Assembly (NCBI GenBank): GCA_002712305.1
Contig: PATE01000028.1
Span: 11,159 to 42,154 of the forward strand
Length of the DNA: 30,996 bases
Reading direction: 5' to 3'
From: Gemmatimonadota bacterium
GTDB lineage: Bacteria > Latescibacterota > UBA2968 > UBA8231
Notes under the pieces: model-generated
Seen by the model: the letters and a program-made list of their open reading frames with translations, nothing else
Told to the model about the DNA's origin: nothing
Database searches by the model: none
In this document: positions 30,989-30,996 of the stretch, in pieces
Numbering within the stretch: the first letter of the stretch is position 1
Layout: every line of letters begins with the position of its first letter
Translations under genes and position numbers: made by a program

Positions 30989-30996
30989 ACATCACG

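Overview
The window is GC-rich, gene-dense, Gram-negative bacterial DNA. There are two TonB-dependent outer-membrane receptors, one paired with a DUF4249-like lipoprotein. A sulfatase, a Gfo/Idh/MocA oxidoreductase, a DUF1961 protein and a polysaccharide-lyase-like toroid protein are also present. This mix suggests a heterotrophic member of the FCB superphylum (Latescibacterota- or Gemmatimonadota-like); that placement is inference. GTG and TTG starts and 1-8 nt overlaps (ATGA, GTGA, TTGA) are common. No tRNA, rRNA, insertion sequence or CRISPR array was seen.

Left block (1-6490, minus strand). One compact operon-like run, read right to left, encodes a small 4-TM membrane protein, a DUF1961 protein, a SAM methyltransferase, a nucleotidyltransferase-like/CDP-alcohol phosphotransferase fusion, a GT4 glycosyltransferase, a sulfotransferase, a GINT1-like formyltransferase/beta-propeller protein and the start of one more gene. 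It looks like a pathway for a decorated, possibly sulfated, phosphoglycolipid or glycan. The phosphotransferase lacks the last two aspartates of its signature.

Middle (6626-16909). A divergent toroid protein is followed by a rhodanese lipoprotein and a 7TM-GAF sensor. Then come a TonB receptor plus its lipoprotein, and a four-gene minus-strand operon: sulfatase, membrane zinc-ribbon protein, Gfo/Idh/MocA oxidoreductase and GNAT acetyltransferase.

Thiamine module (17011-20237, plus strand). A well-conserved TPP riboswitch precedes a TonB-dependent receptor that overlaps a thiamine pyrophosphokinase gene. This reads as outer-membrane thiamine import plus conversion to TPP under TPP control.

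Right block (20274-29940, minus strand). From right to left it encodes a 4-TM protein, a zinc-ribbon protein, a FAD amino-acid oxidase/dehydrogenase, a beta-propeller lactonase, an HpcH/HpaI aldolase and a RidA-type protein. A PiT phosphate transporter follows, then an ArsM-type methyltransferase with all three arsenite-binding cysteines, a radical SAM enzyme, a methionine-rich membrane protein, an inorganic pyrophosphatase and a HAD phosphatase. Several genes here are damaged or unusual: the pyrophosphatase is split by a frameshifting deletion plus an amber codon, PiT carries a frameshift and an amber codon, and the aldolase has a good ribosome-binding site before ATC instead of ATG. An NAD-dependent epimerase lies at the right end on the plus strand.
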